A stretch of 64,000 nt of DNA from Roseofilum acuticapitatum BLCC-M154 (GCF_030068475.1 NZ_JAQOSP010000116.1:62001-126000); one strand, 5' to 3'; shown: positions 44,301-52,543, counted from the first letter of the stretch. Translations and numbers: made by a program. The notes: generated by a model not told the origin, from the sequence alone.

Positions 44301-46840
44301 TCGTTCAGTACAAAAGTAGATAGGGCAACCTTGAAACGTGGTACTGGCAAGGGTTACGACCCTTGACAACTGAAAGATTGTTCCCAATCGGTGGGAGCGT
44401 CTGGACTCCACTCTCAATAAAAAGAGAGTAGACGACAGGACAACACCCCTAGTTCTGAGACTCATTATCAAAGGATTAAAGCGGGGTGTAACGGGAAACC
44501 TGACTCTAGCCAAAGGGTTAAAATGTATCCCAAGTCAACTAGCAATGGTGAGCGAAAGCGAACTACTGGATGGAACCTTCAATACCTCAAAGCGGTGAAA
44601 TAGGCTGATACACCGCGTCCAAAAGGACATAGGGAATAGATAGGCGTATGGCAATGCGACCTATTAAGGAGTCCCAAAAGTATCTTGGGGGAGAGGTAGC
44701 ACCTAAAGTTAGATAACCCAATCTTTCGGAACGAATTAATCCCATAGATTCTCCTGCATAAAGGTCGGTGAAGCAGGTAGTGACAAATGTAAGCGCAAGG
44801 TCTATGGGGGTGAGATGGAGTAAGAAGCAAATGCCCATTTGTAATGAATGTGGATAAGCTGACGTACTCCGGCTTAGTCAAAATGTAGAGTGGTAAATAG
44901 TGATGAATACGCCAATAGCGAGTTTAGAGACTACGAACAATGGATGGAATACAACCCCCTGGAAGAAAGTACAGAGGAAAGTGTTCAAGTTGCAAAAGTC
45001 AATCTACAAAGCGGTTAAATCGGAACAGTTTGCTAAAGCTAGGAAACTCCAGAAAATCCTTTCAAAGTCATACTACGCTCGACTCTTAGCAGTTCGGAAA
45101 GTATCACAAGATAACCCAGGAAAGAAAACCGCAGGTATTGATGGGGTCAAAGCCATCACGCCTAAGCAAAGACTGGAATGGGTTGACGAACTGAGAAACG
45201 TCTACAAAGCTAAACCGCTCAGAAGGGTATGGATTCCCAAACCTGGAAGAGAAGAAAAGCGACCATTAGGCATTCCAACCTTAAGAGATAGAGCAATGCA
45301 AGCCGTGGTCAAACAAGCGCTTGAACCTTACTGGGAAGCTAGATTTGAAGGCACGTCCTACGGATTTAGACCGGGTAGATCAGCACAGGACGCTATAGCG
45401 CAAATCTTCACAAAGATTAATCATCAACCCTGTTATGCACTGGATGCTGATATTGCTAAGTGTTTCGACAAAATTGACCATAGCAAATTGCTGTCCAAAT
45501 TAGAATGTCCACAATCCCTGAAGCGGCACATCAAAGGCTGGTTAAAAGCAGGAGTAATGGACAAAGGCGTATTTGAAAACGTGGTAACAGGGACACCGCA
45601 AGGTGGAGTTATATCACCCCTGTTAGCAAACATCGCGTTGGATGGAATGATTGAGGACATAAGGGACTTATTCCCGAATTTTATGGTAAAAAACGGGAAA
45701 GGAAACCAGAAATACAAGCCAAAAATCATCAGATACGCCGATGACTTCGTTATTCTGCACAAGGATATCGAAGTCATTCAACAATGCAAGGTTGCCATTT
45801 CCAACTGGTTATCGCAAGTTGGACTAGAACTCAAACCGGAAAAAACTCGAATCTGTCATACGTTAAACCCAATTAACGTAAATGGGAAAGAGGAACAACC
45901 CGGCTTCGATTTCCTAGGATTCAATGTGCGGCAATACAAGGTTGGAAAGTATAAAGGAGGCAAAAGTGGTGGGACAAATTCTAGAGAGCTAGAGTTCAAA
46001 ACCATAATCAAACCTTCAGAAAAGGCAATCAAAGCCCACAGGGAAGCGGTGAAAACGGTCATTATCAACCATAAAACAGCACCTCAATCCGCACTCATAA
46101 AGCACTTAAACCCGGTTATACGAGGGTGGTGCAATTATTATAGTGGAGTCGTATCTAAGGATGTGTTTGCTTATGAAGACAACATTACTTGGTCAAGACT
46201 AAGGGCATGGACAGTAAGCAGAACGGGGAAAGCTAACGCCCAAAAGCTGAGGAAATACTTCAGTCATGGGAAAAACGGAAAATGGACGTTTCAGACAAGA
46301 GAAGAGGGTTTACGCCTGTTAACTCACGCGGAAACGCCCATCAGACGACATACAGCAGTTAAAGCAGACCAATCCCCTTATGACGGAGACTGGATATATT
46401 GGAGTAAACGTAGAGGTAAAGACCTGGATACCCCCACGAGGGTAGCCAAACTCATGCAAAAACAAGAAGGCAAATGTAACCATTGTGGGCTGTACTTCAC
46501 GGATACAGACCTAATTGAAGGCGATCGCATCATCCCAAACGCTAATGGTGGAAAGGATGAATATAAAAGTCTTCAATTGTTGCATAGGCACGCTTCACGA
46601 TTATGAAACTTCCAGAGATGGAAGTCTAAACCGTACCAATGACAAGGATTGACTAAGTTAGGAGCCGGATGAGGTGAAAGTCTCATGTCCGGTTCTGAAT
46701 GGGAGGGGGAGATGGTAACGTCTCTCTCGACCCCTAATCAATTGTTATTTTTTGAAGGAGAACCCTGTAATGTCACGTATCAAGACCGGTTAGGTAAGTA
46801 TCAGGATCAAACCCACCAAGTGGTTTTGCCGAAAGTGTAA
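41232..46840 (+). CDS. dcd: dCTP deaminase, interrupted by two group II introns
   Basis: Joining 41232-41385, 43953-44293 and 46739-46840 gives 597 bases with no stop until the final TAA, i.e. 198 residues, the usual length. The product converts dCTP to dUTP, supplying thymidylate synthesis. Exon-joining restores SYGYDIR|LSPKEF across junction 1 (the Leu codon is split T|TA) and [16 protein letters not shown] across junction 2, both as in intact homologues. Catalytic-region motifs GKSTYARC and the Glu in HLTLELSN are intact in exon 2. Expression needs splicing of both introns. Confidence 0.92.
42022..43632 (+). CDS. Intron-1 reverse transcriptase/maturase, HNH domain split
   Basis: The 536-residue frame starts at ATG 42022 ([15 protein letters not shown]). 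Reverse-transcriptase blocks are clear: [56 protein letters not shown]. The catalytic box reads RYADN instead of RYADD (42832-42843), losing a metal-binding aspartate. Domain X (maturase) looks intact ([13 protein letters not shown]). The C-terminal HNH zinc finger begins ([21 protein letters not shown]) and then stops, where a repeat cluster is inserted. It could still aid splicing, but reverse transcription and DNA cutting are probably lost. Confidence 0.9.
   Translation: MNPVNLRYKWSDIPWRQIERMVFKLQKRIYQAKSSGNVRLVRRLQKLLSKSWSAKLLATRKITQDNRGKKTAGIDGVKSVDPRKRLELANNIKLDGKAKPVRRIEIPKPGKTEKRPLGIPTIEDRIKQTLVKFTLEPEWEAVFEPNSYGFRPGRGCHDAIEAIFNAVRYKPKYVLDADIAQCFDKIDHDKLLEKIDTYPSLRRQIRSWLKAGFMSQKEWFPTDEGTPQGGAISPLLANIALHGMENRIKEFATTLKGTNNLNLKEIQLIRYADNFVVLHKDLEVIKKCKTIISEWLKEVGLEIKPEKTSITHTLEKHEGKVGFDFLGFNVRQYKHGVHSSGKNTQGTPKGFKTIVKPSKESIKKVYRTLAKEIEKHRAVKQEILIKRINPIIREWCNYYSTTCANDAFSLIQYLLFWKLKRWGFHRHPNKTSQWINAKYWFQRGDNKWVFGVKDICELIDPRYTEIKRHTKVRGNASPFNGEDTYWATRLGRHPEMPNRISMLLKKQKGKCNICGLTFKDGDVMEADHIISIPDKG
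43622..43748 (+). repeat. Repeat cluster inserted in the intron-1 HNH region
   Basis: About 125 bases separate the two halves of the HNH motif. They hold the hairpins GGGCA-AGA-TGCCC (43640-43653) and GGGAGCG-TCT-CGCTCCC (43684-43700), and a mini-hairpin TCCGC-TTC-GCGGA (43720-43740). Confidence 0.75.
43720..43740 (+). repeat. Mini-hairpin repeat, copy 4
   Basis: tttccgcttcgcggacacga: stem TCCGC-TTC-GCGGA, with CACGAA in place of CATGAA. It lies inside the HNH insertion. Confidence 0.5.
43749..43925 (+). pseudogene. Detached HNH C-terminal part of the intron-1 protein
   Basis: In a different frame this reads [28 protein letters not shown] and then [16 protein letters not shown]-stop. That is the expected end of a cyanobacterial group II intron HNH domain. 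Removing the insertion would restore the frame to the preceding gene. Confidence 0.75.
43878..43911 (+). ncRNA. Domain V of group II intron 1
   Basis: GAGCCGGATGAGGCGAAAG ... CATGTCCGG is the 34-base domain V hairpin with GAAA tetraloop; it is the catalytic core of the ribozyme. Confidence 0.8.
43953..44293 (+). CDS. dcd: dcd exon 2
   Basis: It encodes the second and third bases of a Leu codon, [18 protein letters not shown], the catalytic stretch GKSTYARC, and ends YANEGIA. 341 bases, in phase with exon 1 and exon 3. Confidence 0.92.
44903..46606 (+). CDS. Intron-2 reverse transcriptase/maturase, HNH domain defective
   Basis: The 567-residue frame starts at ATG 44903 ([15 protein letters not shown]). 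Blocks [42 protein letters not shown] and [14 protein letters not shown] are intact, and the catalytic box is RYADDF. Domain X ([14 protein letters not shown]) is present. In the HNH domain the expected Asp-His is Asp-Arg ([12 protein letters not shown], 46517-46534) because the codon is CGC inside a GCGATCGC octamer. Eight residues after LLHRH the frame shifts and ends (ASRL-stop). It may still act as maturase and reverse transcriptase, but not as an HNH nuclease. Confidence 0.9.
   Translation: MNTPIASLETTNNGWNTTPWKKVQRKVFKLQKSIYKAVKSEQFAKARKLQKILSKSYYARLLAVRKVSQDNPGKKTAGIDGVKAITPKQRLEWVDELRNVYKAKPLRRVWIPKPGREEKRPLGIPTLRDRAMQAVVKQALEPYWEARFEGTSYGFRPGRSAQDAIAQIFTKINHQPCYALDADIAKCFDKIDHSKLLSKLECPQSLKRHIKGWLKAGVMDKGVFENVVTGTPQGGVISPLLANIALDGMIEDIRDLFPNFMVKNGKGNQKYKPKIIRYADDFVILHKDIEVIQQCKVAISNWLSQVGLELKPEKTRICHTLNPINVNGKEEQPGFDFLGFNVRQYKVGKYKGGKSGGTNSRELEFKTIIKPSEKAIKAHREAVKTVIINHKTAPQSALIKHLNPVIRGWCNYYSGVVSKDVFAYEDNITWSRLRAWTVSRTGKANAQKLRKYFSHGKNGKWTFQTREEGLRLLTHAETPIRRHTAVKADQSPYDGDWIYWSKRRGKDLDTPTRVAKLMQKQEGKCNHCGLYFTDTDLIEGDRIIPNANGGKDEYKSLQLLHRHASRL
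46596..46652 (+). pseudogene. Out-of-frame HNH tail of the intron-2 protein
   Basis: One base extra between the last histidines shifts the frame. In the next frame the sequence reads [18 protein letters not shown]-stop, the expected HNH continuation (HCHD...K). Confidence 0.7.
46662..46695 (+). ncRNA. Domain V of group II intron 2
   Basis: GAGCCGGATGAGGTGAAAG ... CATGTCCGGTTC, the same hairpin as in intron 1 with two changes. Confidence 0.8.
46739..46840 (+). CDS. dcd: dcd exon 3
   Basis: It encodes [19 protein letters not shown] to the C-terminal VVLPKV-stop, the end of dCTP deaminase (34 codons with the stop). Confidence 0.92.
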   Translation, partial: QLLFFEGEPCNVTYQDRLGKYQDQTHQVVLPKV

Positions 46841-46859
46841 GTTGAAGATTGTGCCTTAT

Positions 46860-46882
46860 CCCCCTGCTCCCAAAGCAGGGGG
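46860..46882 (+). terminator. Hairpin downstream of dcd
   Basis: CCCCCTGCT-CCCAA-AGCAGGGGG is a strong stem-loop 20 bases after the dcd stop, followed by ACTTTC; the T-run is weak. Confidence 0.55.
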
Positions 46883-46925
46883 ACTTTCAGAGAAAAAGAG
46901 TTGACGAATTACCGATTCCCCACCC

Positions 46926-47906
46926 ATGGCCATGAAAGAACATATTTTAAGAGCAACCTGCGAGACTGTTCATCTGGGGGGCTTTTCGGAGAATATTCCG
47001 CCTGTGCTTAGGGTGGAGTCAGGCGATCGCATCCAGATCGAGACCTATACCGGATTTTACCTGATTCAGGAGCATGATCGCGCCCCCCAAGCCTTCTTTC
47101 CTCCAGAACTGCTCAACATCTGTCACCATCTGCCCCCTGAGCGCAAAATTGGCCCCGGCCCCCACCTGCTCACCGGCCCCATCCACATCCAAAATGCCCA
47201 ACCTGGCGACATCCTGGAAATCCGTCTAGAGCGCATCACTCCCAGTTTACCCGTTGGGTTTAACGCCATTCGCGCTGGTTGGGGAGCCTTACCCCAAAAG
47301 TTCCCCCATCCCGCGCTGCGCTTCATTCCCCTCGACCTCGACCAACAAATTGCCCACTTCCCCGGCCATCCAGAGATTAAAATCCCCCTTCAGCCCTTTT
47401 TTGGCATTTTAGCCGTTGCACCCCCCTCAAAACCCCATTCTTCCGTCCCTCCGGGCACATTTGGCGGCAATATGGACAACCGGGAATTGCAAGCTGGATC
47501 TCGGCTCTTTCTCCCCGTGCAAGTGCCTGGGGCCCTGCTCTCGGTTGGCGATGGTCATGGGGCCCAAGGGGATGGGGAAGTCAATGTGACGGCGATCGAA
47601 ACCTCCATGAATGGCACAATTCAAGTTATTCTGCATCAAAACTTTCCTCTTCCCGTCCCCCTCGCCCAAACCCCCACCGACCTGATTACTATGGGATTTG
47701 CCCCTACCTTGGACGAAGCCTTAGAACAAGCCTTAGAACAGATGATCCAGGTGCTGGTATACTGCGGAGGTCTTACCCCAGAAGAAGCCTATGTTCTCTG
47801 TAGTTTAGCCGCTTCTTTTCGGATTACCCAAGTGGTGAACCAGCCCCAAAAAGGGGTTCATGGCCTATTTCCCCTGAAGATGCTCCCCCAAGGTTTTCCA
47901 TTCTGA
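46926..47906 (+). CDS. Acetamidase/formamidase family protein
   Basis: The 326-residue protein has family features: a beta-rich fold with the TFGGNMDNRELQAGSRLFLPV and SVGDGHGAQGDGEVNVTAIE stretches (metal/active-site region), and GPHLLTGPIHIQNAQPGDILE. Family members hydrolyse formamide or short amides. The exact substrate cannot be told from sequence. The start at ATG 46926 is close to a second ATG at 46932. C-rich coding sequence, as in the DGQHR gene. Confidence 0.88.
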   Translation: MAMKEHILRATCETVHLGGFSENIPPVLRVESGDRIQIETYTGFYLIQEHDRAPQAFFPPELLNICHHLPPERKIGPGPHLLTGPIHIQNAQPGDILEIRLERITPSLPVGFNAIRAGWGALPQKFPHPALRFIPLDLDQQIAHFPGHPEIKIPLQPFFGILAVAPPSKPHSSVPPGTFGGNMDNRELQAGSRLFLPVQVPGALLSVGDGHGAQGDGEVNVTAIETSMNGTIQVILHQNFPLPVPLAQTPTDLITMGFAPTLDEALEQALEQMIQVLVYCGGLTPEEAYVLCSLAASFRITQVVNQPQKGVHGLFPLKMLPQGFPF

Positions 47907-47926
47907 AAATGTTTAACGTTTAATTT

Positions 47927-47950
47927 TTTCGGCTGTCGCCGACATAAAAA
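47927..47950 (+). repeat. Mini-hairpin repeat, copy 5
   Basis: TTTCGGC-TGT-CGCCGACATAAA: stem TCGGC-TGTC-GCCGA, with CATAAA in place of CATGAA. Confidence 0.5.
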
Positions 47951-47978
47951 TTTTTAATTTTTAATTTTTAATTTTTAA
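47951..47978 (+). repeat. Tandem heptamer (TTTTTAA)x4
   Basis: Four perfect TTTTTAA units end six bases before the TauE-like start codon. Confidence 0.8.
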
Positions 47979-47983
47979 TTGAC

Positions 47984-48763
47984 ATGACTGTAACCCAAAT
48001 CATTTTATTAGCCAGTGGAGGACTCTTTGCGGGAATTCTCGCGGGTTTTTTAGGCATTGGTGGCGGAACCGTCTTAGTTCCCCTCTTGACTACATTAGGC
48101 TATTCTCCGGTCGAATCTGTGGCCACCAGTAGCCTCTCGATTTTAATCACTGCTAGTTCAGGAACCGTGCAAAATTGGCGCATGGGCTACTTAAAATTAT
48201 CTAAAGTTCTACTCTTAGGATTCCCGGCAATTATTACAGCTCAAGTGGGCAGTATTTTTGCCGATCGCCTCCCCTCCTATCTTCTCCTCTTCTCCTTCGG
48301 ACTGCTCTTACTGCTCAACCTCTACTTAGTCCAAGTCCGCAAGAACCTCACCCAGTCTGAACCCACCATCGAAGAACCCCAGTTTAATCCCAGCTTGGCG
48401 AGAGTTATTACTGGCTCAATTGCCGGATTTATGGCGGGGTTTTTAGGGGTAGGGGGAGGGGTAATTATGGTTCCCCTACAGATTTTATGGCTCGGAGAAA
48501 CGATTAAAGATGCCGTCCGCACCAGTTTAGGGGTGATTGTATTAACTGCCCTCTCCGCTTGTATTGGTCATACTCTGCAAAATAATATTGTTCCTTTAGC
48601 TGGAATTATCTTAGGAACCGGGGGACTTATTGGCGCGCAGGTGAGTACCCGATTTTTGCCGACATTGGACGATCGCACTATTACTGTTTCCTTTCGTCTG
48701 CTGTTGGCACTATTAGCGATTTATGTTTTTTGGCAAGCTTGGGTGCAGTTCAATACTTTTTAA
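47984..48763 (+). CDS. TauE/SafE family membrane permease
   Basis: The 259-residue protein has about eight membrane helices in two similar halves, each with the G-rich family motif (AGFLGIGGGTVLVPLL near residue 20 and AGFLGVGGGVIMVPLQ near 155). The family exports or imports sulfite, sulfoacetate and other small organosulfur anions. The ATG is preceded by the TTTTTAA array and lacks a clear Shine-Dalgarno. Substrate unknown. Confidence 0.9.
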   Translation: MTVTQIILLASGGLFAGILAGFLGIGGGTVLVPLLTTLGYSPVESVATSSLSILITASSGTVQNWRMGYLKLSKVLLLGFPAIITAQVGSIFADRLPSYLLLFSFGLLLLLNLYLVQVRKNLTQSEPTIEEPQFNPSLARVITGSIAGFMAGFLGVGGGVIMVPLQILWLGETIKDAVRTSLGVIVLTALSACIGHTLQNNIVPLAGIILGTGGLIGAQVSTRFLPTLDDRTITVSFRLLLALLAIYVFWQAWVQFNTF

Positions 48764-48830
48764 TTCCTACTGAGTGCTATAGAATATAGGGATTAATCTT
48801 TTTGGTGTGTATTCTATCTTTTAGTGAACC

Positions 48831-51059
48831 ATGTCCCGGACAAGCGGTGTATTGTTATGTCTGGCGTATATCATGGGGTTGCTGCTGGTTCCAGTTCCTG
48901 GGGGAAATTATGGGATGCTGGTTTTGGGGGCGATCGCCGCATTTACCCTCCCCCGATATTGGCCCATGGGGCCCAAGTTTCGGATATGGCTACTGGCGGG
49001 AATTGTGGGATTTCTAGCGGGTTTTTATTTTCATTTTCGCACCCCCCAACCTCCAGAAATAGACTTCAGTGCTTGGATGGGTGAACCGGTGACAGTGCAA
49101 GGAAAGGTACTTGATGAGCCTCAGTTGACGCGATCGCAACGTATCCGGTTTACGCTTCAGGTGAGTCAGATTGACAACCAAGCCGTTCAGGGAAAGTTCT
49201 ATACTACCATTCCCCGATTGCAAGCTACAGGATTACATCCAGGGTATTCAGTGGAAGTGAGGGGAAAACTCTATAAACCCCAACCGGCAAGCATCCCCAG
49301 AGGGTTTGATTTCCAGCAGTATTTAGCCCGCCAGGGCATATTTATGGGGCTGAGTGCCAAAAGTGTCAAATTTGACCCTAATCAGGGTTCCTGGGGCTGG
49401 TGGTGGGTGCGTGGGCGAATTTTGCACTCCCTGGTGCAGGGGTTGGATGTGCCGGAAGGTATCGTTATTGCTTCCATGGTGTTGGGTCGGCGATCGGTGG
49501 ATTTACCCTTTGATATTCGGGATAATTTTGTTCAGGTGGGACTCGCTCATGTATTGGCAGCTTCTGGGTTTCATGTATCGTTGTTATTGGGTTTTGTATT
49601 AGCTCTCACTCAGGGATTCTCAAAGCAAATTCAGTTTCGGGTGGGCATGATTACCCTGATTCTCTATAGCGCCTTAACTGGGTTTGCCCCTTCAGTATTA
49701 CGAGCATCATTAATGGGGTTTGGCGCAGTTTTAGCAAAATTATTAGACCGTCGAGTGAATACTTTAGGCTCCCTATTACTGACGGCAACAATATTACTTT
49801 TTCTCAACCCATTGTGGATTCAAGATATAGGATTTCAGTTGAGTTTTTTGGCGACATTGGGGTTAGTAGTAACGGTTCCCGTGTTGATGGAAATGTGGGA
49901 TTATCTGCCACCTGCGATCGCCTCTGCATTCGCCGTTCCTGTCAGTGCTTTTCTCTGGACATTTCCCCTACAGTTGTATCATTTTGGCGTACTGCCCCCC
50001 TATGGCATTTTAGTCAATTTAGTAACTTTGCCCTTGGTAGTGCTGCTCACTCTGGGAGGGATGTTAATTGCTTTTGTAGCAGTCATTTCTCCCTGGTTGG
50101 GAAGTTGGGTTTCGACCCTGTTGTATTATCCCACGGTGGTGTTTCTAGGGATCATTGATGGGTTTACTCAGCTACCGGGAAATTCGGTTGCGGTAGGTAA
50201 AATTTCGGCACTTCAGTTACTGGTGTTATATGGGGTAATTCTCTTGTTTTGGGTGAAGGGGAGAATTTATCTTAAGTCTAGGATAGTGCTGGGGATTGCG
50301 GTGGGTTTCGCGATCGCCGTCATAGTCATTCCCCTATGGTACACTCAATCCTATCTCTCTCAGGTAACAGTGTTTGCCACTCGCACCCCAGTAGCGACAA
50401 TTCAGGATCGGGGTAACGTAGTGCTGCTCAATACGCCAGATTTCGCAGTTGCTCAGTATACTCTCATTCCCTTCTTTCAGTCTCAAGGGGTGAATGCATT
50501 GGATGCTGGGATGATGATCAATGCAGACAATCCTCCCATGGACGGATGGTTAAAGATTTTGGACACATTACCCATACAGCGATTTTATCAGATTGGCGAC
50601 CCTGGAACTCAACCAGAGCCGAAGATTGAGGAGCAGGTAAAAACCTATCAAGTTTTACAGGTGAATCAGGGTTTAAACTGGAAAACCTTGAGCGTTGAAA
50701 GCTTGAGTTTAGATCCGCAAGTTTTGGAATTTGAGTTAGAGAATAAACGTTGGTTAATGTTGGAAGGTAGAAGTTTTACGGATGCTTTTTGCCAGACTCA
50801 GAGTTGGTGTAAGCCTGATAGTAGGGAGACAGTATTGATTTGGTCGGGTCAAGGTTTGGCAGTAGAGATGATCCAAAAAATACAACCAGAGGTGGCGATC
50901 GCCCTTTCTGATGCTCTTGATGAAGATATTTTATCCGCACTGAGAGCGACCAATACCACCATTTTTTTAACCGAAAGAGATGGAGCAATTCAATGGAATT
51001 CCCAACAAGGATTTAGCAAAACTTCTGATTTAAACTCTCAAAGTGATTTCGCTTTTTAA
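48831..51059 (+). CDS. comEC: ComEC/Rec2 DNA-uptake channel protein
   Basis: The 742-residue membrane protein has an N-terminal DUF4131-type region (about 20-170, with PEIDFSAWMGEPVTVQGKVL), the competence channel core with its SMVLGRRSVDLPFDIRDNF and HVLAASGFHVSLLLGFVLAL stretches (about 210-260), and further helices up to about 470. The C-terminal beta-lactamase-like domain lacks the HxHxDH metal motif; the corresponding region reads MMINADNPPMDGW. It would transport single-stranded DNA during natural transformation. It overlaps the convergent helicase gene by four bases. Confidence 0.88.
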   Translation: MSRTSGVLLCLAYIMGLLLVPVPGGNYGMLVLGAIAAFTLPRYWPMGPKFRIWLLAGIVGFLAGFYFHFRTPQPPEIDFSAWMGEPVTVQGKVLDEPQLTRSQRIRFTLQVSQIDNQAVQGKFYTTIPRLQATGLHPGYSVEVRGKLYKPQPASIPRGFDFQQYLARQGIFMGLSAKSVKFDPNQGSWGWWWVRGRILHSLVQGLDVPEGIVIASMVLGRRSVDLPFDIRDNFVQVGLAHVLAASGFHVSLLLGFVLALTQGFSKQIQFRVGMITLILYSALTGFAPSVLRASLMGFGAVLAKLLDRRVNTLGSLLLTATILLFLNPLWIQDIGFQLSFLATLGLVVTVPVLMEMWDYLPPAIASAFAVPVSAFLWTFPLQLYHFGVLPPYGILVNLVTLPLVVLLTLGGMLIAFVAVISPWLGSWVSTLLYYPTVVFLGIIDGFTQLPGNSVAVGKISALQLLVLYGVILLFWVKGRIYLKSRIVLGIAVGFAIAVIVIPLWYTQSYLSQVTVFATRTPVATIQDRGNVVLLNTPDFAVAQYTLIPFFQSQGVNALDAGMMINADNPPMDGWLKILDTLPIQRFYQIGDPGTQPEPKIEEQVKTYQVLQVNQGLNWKTLSVESLSLDPQVLEFELENKRWLMLEGRSFTDAFCQTQSWCKPDSRETVLIWSGQGLAVEMIQKIQPEVAIALSDALDEDILSALRATNTTIFLTERDGAIQWNSQQGFSKTSDLNSQSDFAF

Positions 51060-52543
51060 GTGTCTCCCTTTTCCTCTTCCGATTCTGTAGTATAGGAAGA
51101 AGATTTTTCTGCTGCTCGCTGGGTTTGAGCCTCTCCTTTGCCATAAACTAAACGCAAGGGAGTAAGAGATTTTTGCGGTTCTCCCCGACGACGTTCTGAA
51201 GTACGTTCTTCCGCAGTATCTTCAGCAATAACTTCGTAGAGAATAGCTCGTTTATTCTTTTGGGAACCTTTCCGTAAAACTCGCCCTAACCGTTGAATAT
51301 ATTCCCGCTTAGATGCCGTTCCAGATAAGATAATCGCAATGCGAGCATCCGGAACATCAACCCCCTCATTTAAAACATGGGAAGCCACTAAAGTTTTATA
51401 TTCTCCTTGACGAAAACGGGTCAGAATATCATGGCGTTCTTTCACCGGGGTTTGGTGAGTAATGGCGGGAATGAGGAGAGTTTCAGAAATCTGGTAAACG
51501 GTGGCATTATCTGCCGTAAAAATGAGAATTTTTTCCGAATAATGTTGGCTCAGGAGGTCTTGAAGCACCCGCAGTTTACTATCAGTAGAAAGGGCGATCG
51601 CCTTCGCCTCTCGATGAGCTAACATCGCTCTACGTCCTTCCGGAGAGCGACAACTAGCGCGGACAAAGAGTTGCCAGCCTTTGACAGAACCCAGGAAAAT
51701 ATTCGACGATCGCAGAAATTGATTCCTTTCTTCAATTAGCGCCTCATATCGCTGCTTCTCCTGTTGCGAGAGCTTCACCTTAATTTGCACCACCTCATGG
51801 TGCGCCAACGCCTTACCCGATAACTCCTGTGCCGTTTTCTGATAAACCGTTTCCCCCAACAAAAACGCTAAATCTCGGTGTCGTCCATCCCCTCGCTCCA
51901 ACGTCGCGGTTAACCCCAACCGATAGGGTGCGATCGCATATTCAGCAATCACCCGACTAAACTCCGTCGGTAAATGATGACACTCATCGCAGATTAACAA
52001 CCCATAGCGAGACCCCAGCGCCTCCGCATGAATTGCCGCACTATCATAGGTGGCAATCAGAACCGGAGAGCGATCGCGAGATCCGCCCCCCAACAAACCC
52101 ACCTCCACATCCGGAAACGCCGCCTTCAGATGGGCATACCATTGATGCATCAAATCTAACGTCGGCACAACAATCAACGTCGTTCGGGGCGTAATCTGCA
52201 TCGCCAACTGTGCCAAATACGTCTTCCCCGCAGCCGTCGGCAACACCACCACCCCCTGACGTTGAGCATCCCGCCAAGCTTGCAGCGCCTCCACCTGATG
52301 CGGATAAGGAGTCATTTCTAAAGCCGGAATTAACTCCACCGGATAAAATTCCTTCGCCCGATCCTCAAATACCGCCTCCTCCTGCCATAATGTTTCCATC
52401 AACCGGCGATAATGCATCGCCAAAATCCGAAACTTTTCAATTCGGTCATCCCAAGTCGCATAATCAACCCAAGTTTTTCCCCTCGGTGGAGGATGCAAAA
52501 TCAATGTCCCGCGATCGTAAGTTAACTTTGAAATACCAGTCAT
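51056..52543 (-). CDS. SF2 DEAD/DEAH-box helicase, XPB-like
   Basis: The 495-residue protein has Walker A in VVVLPTAAGKTYLA (about 101), a DECH box in LLICDECHHLPTE (about 188), motif III LGLTATLERGDG and the C-terminal motifs LNEGVDVPDA and QRLGRVLRKG. The N-terminal segment (about 10-75) is the RAD25/XPB-type damage-recognition-like leader. A charged tail of about 45 residues follows. Such stand-alone helicases occur across cyanobacteria with no defined pathway. Confidence 0.88.
   Translation of the reverse strand: MTGISKLTYDRGTLILHPPPRGKTWVDYATWDDRIEKFRILAMHYRRLMETLWQEEAVFEDRAKEFYPVELIPALEMTPYPHQVEALQAWRDAQRQGVVVLPTAAGKTYLAQLAMQITPRTTLIVVPTLDLMHQWYAHLKAAFPDVEVGLLGGGSRDRSPVLIATYDSAAIHAEALGSRYGLLICDECHHLPTEFSRVIAEYAIAPYRLGLTATLERGDGRHRDLAFLLGETVYQKTAQELSGKALAHHEVVQIKVKLSQQEKQRYEALIEERNQFLRSSNIFLGSVKGWQLFVRASCRSPEGRRAMLAHREAKAIALSTDSKLRVLQDLLSQHYSEKILIFTADNATVYQISETLLIPAITHQTPVKERHDILTRFRQGEYKTLVASHVLNEGVDVPDARIAIILSGTASKREYIQRLGRVLRKGSQKNKRAILYEVIAEDTAEERTSERRRGEPQKSLTPLRLVYGKGEAQTQRAAEKSSSYTTESEEEKGDT

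Larger units (their letters stand above)
44294..46738 (+). mobile_element. Group II intron 2 in dcd
   Basis: It begins GTGTG and ends CCCCTAAT (AY). Domain V is at 46662-46695 and a candidate branch adenine is at 46730, eight bases from the 3' end. Length is 2445 bases. It resembles intron 1 in layout and protein family but has diverged across most of its sequence, so it is not a recent copy of it. Confidence 0.9.
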
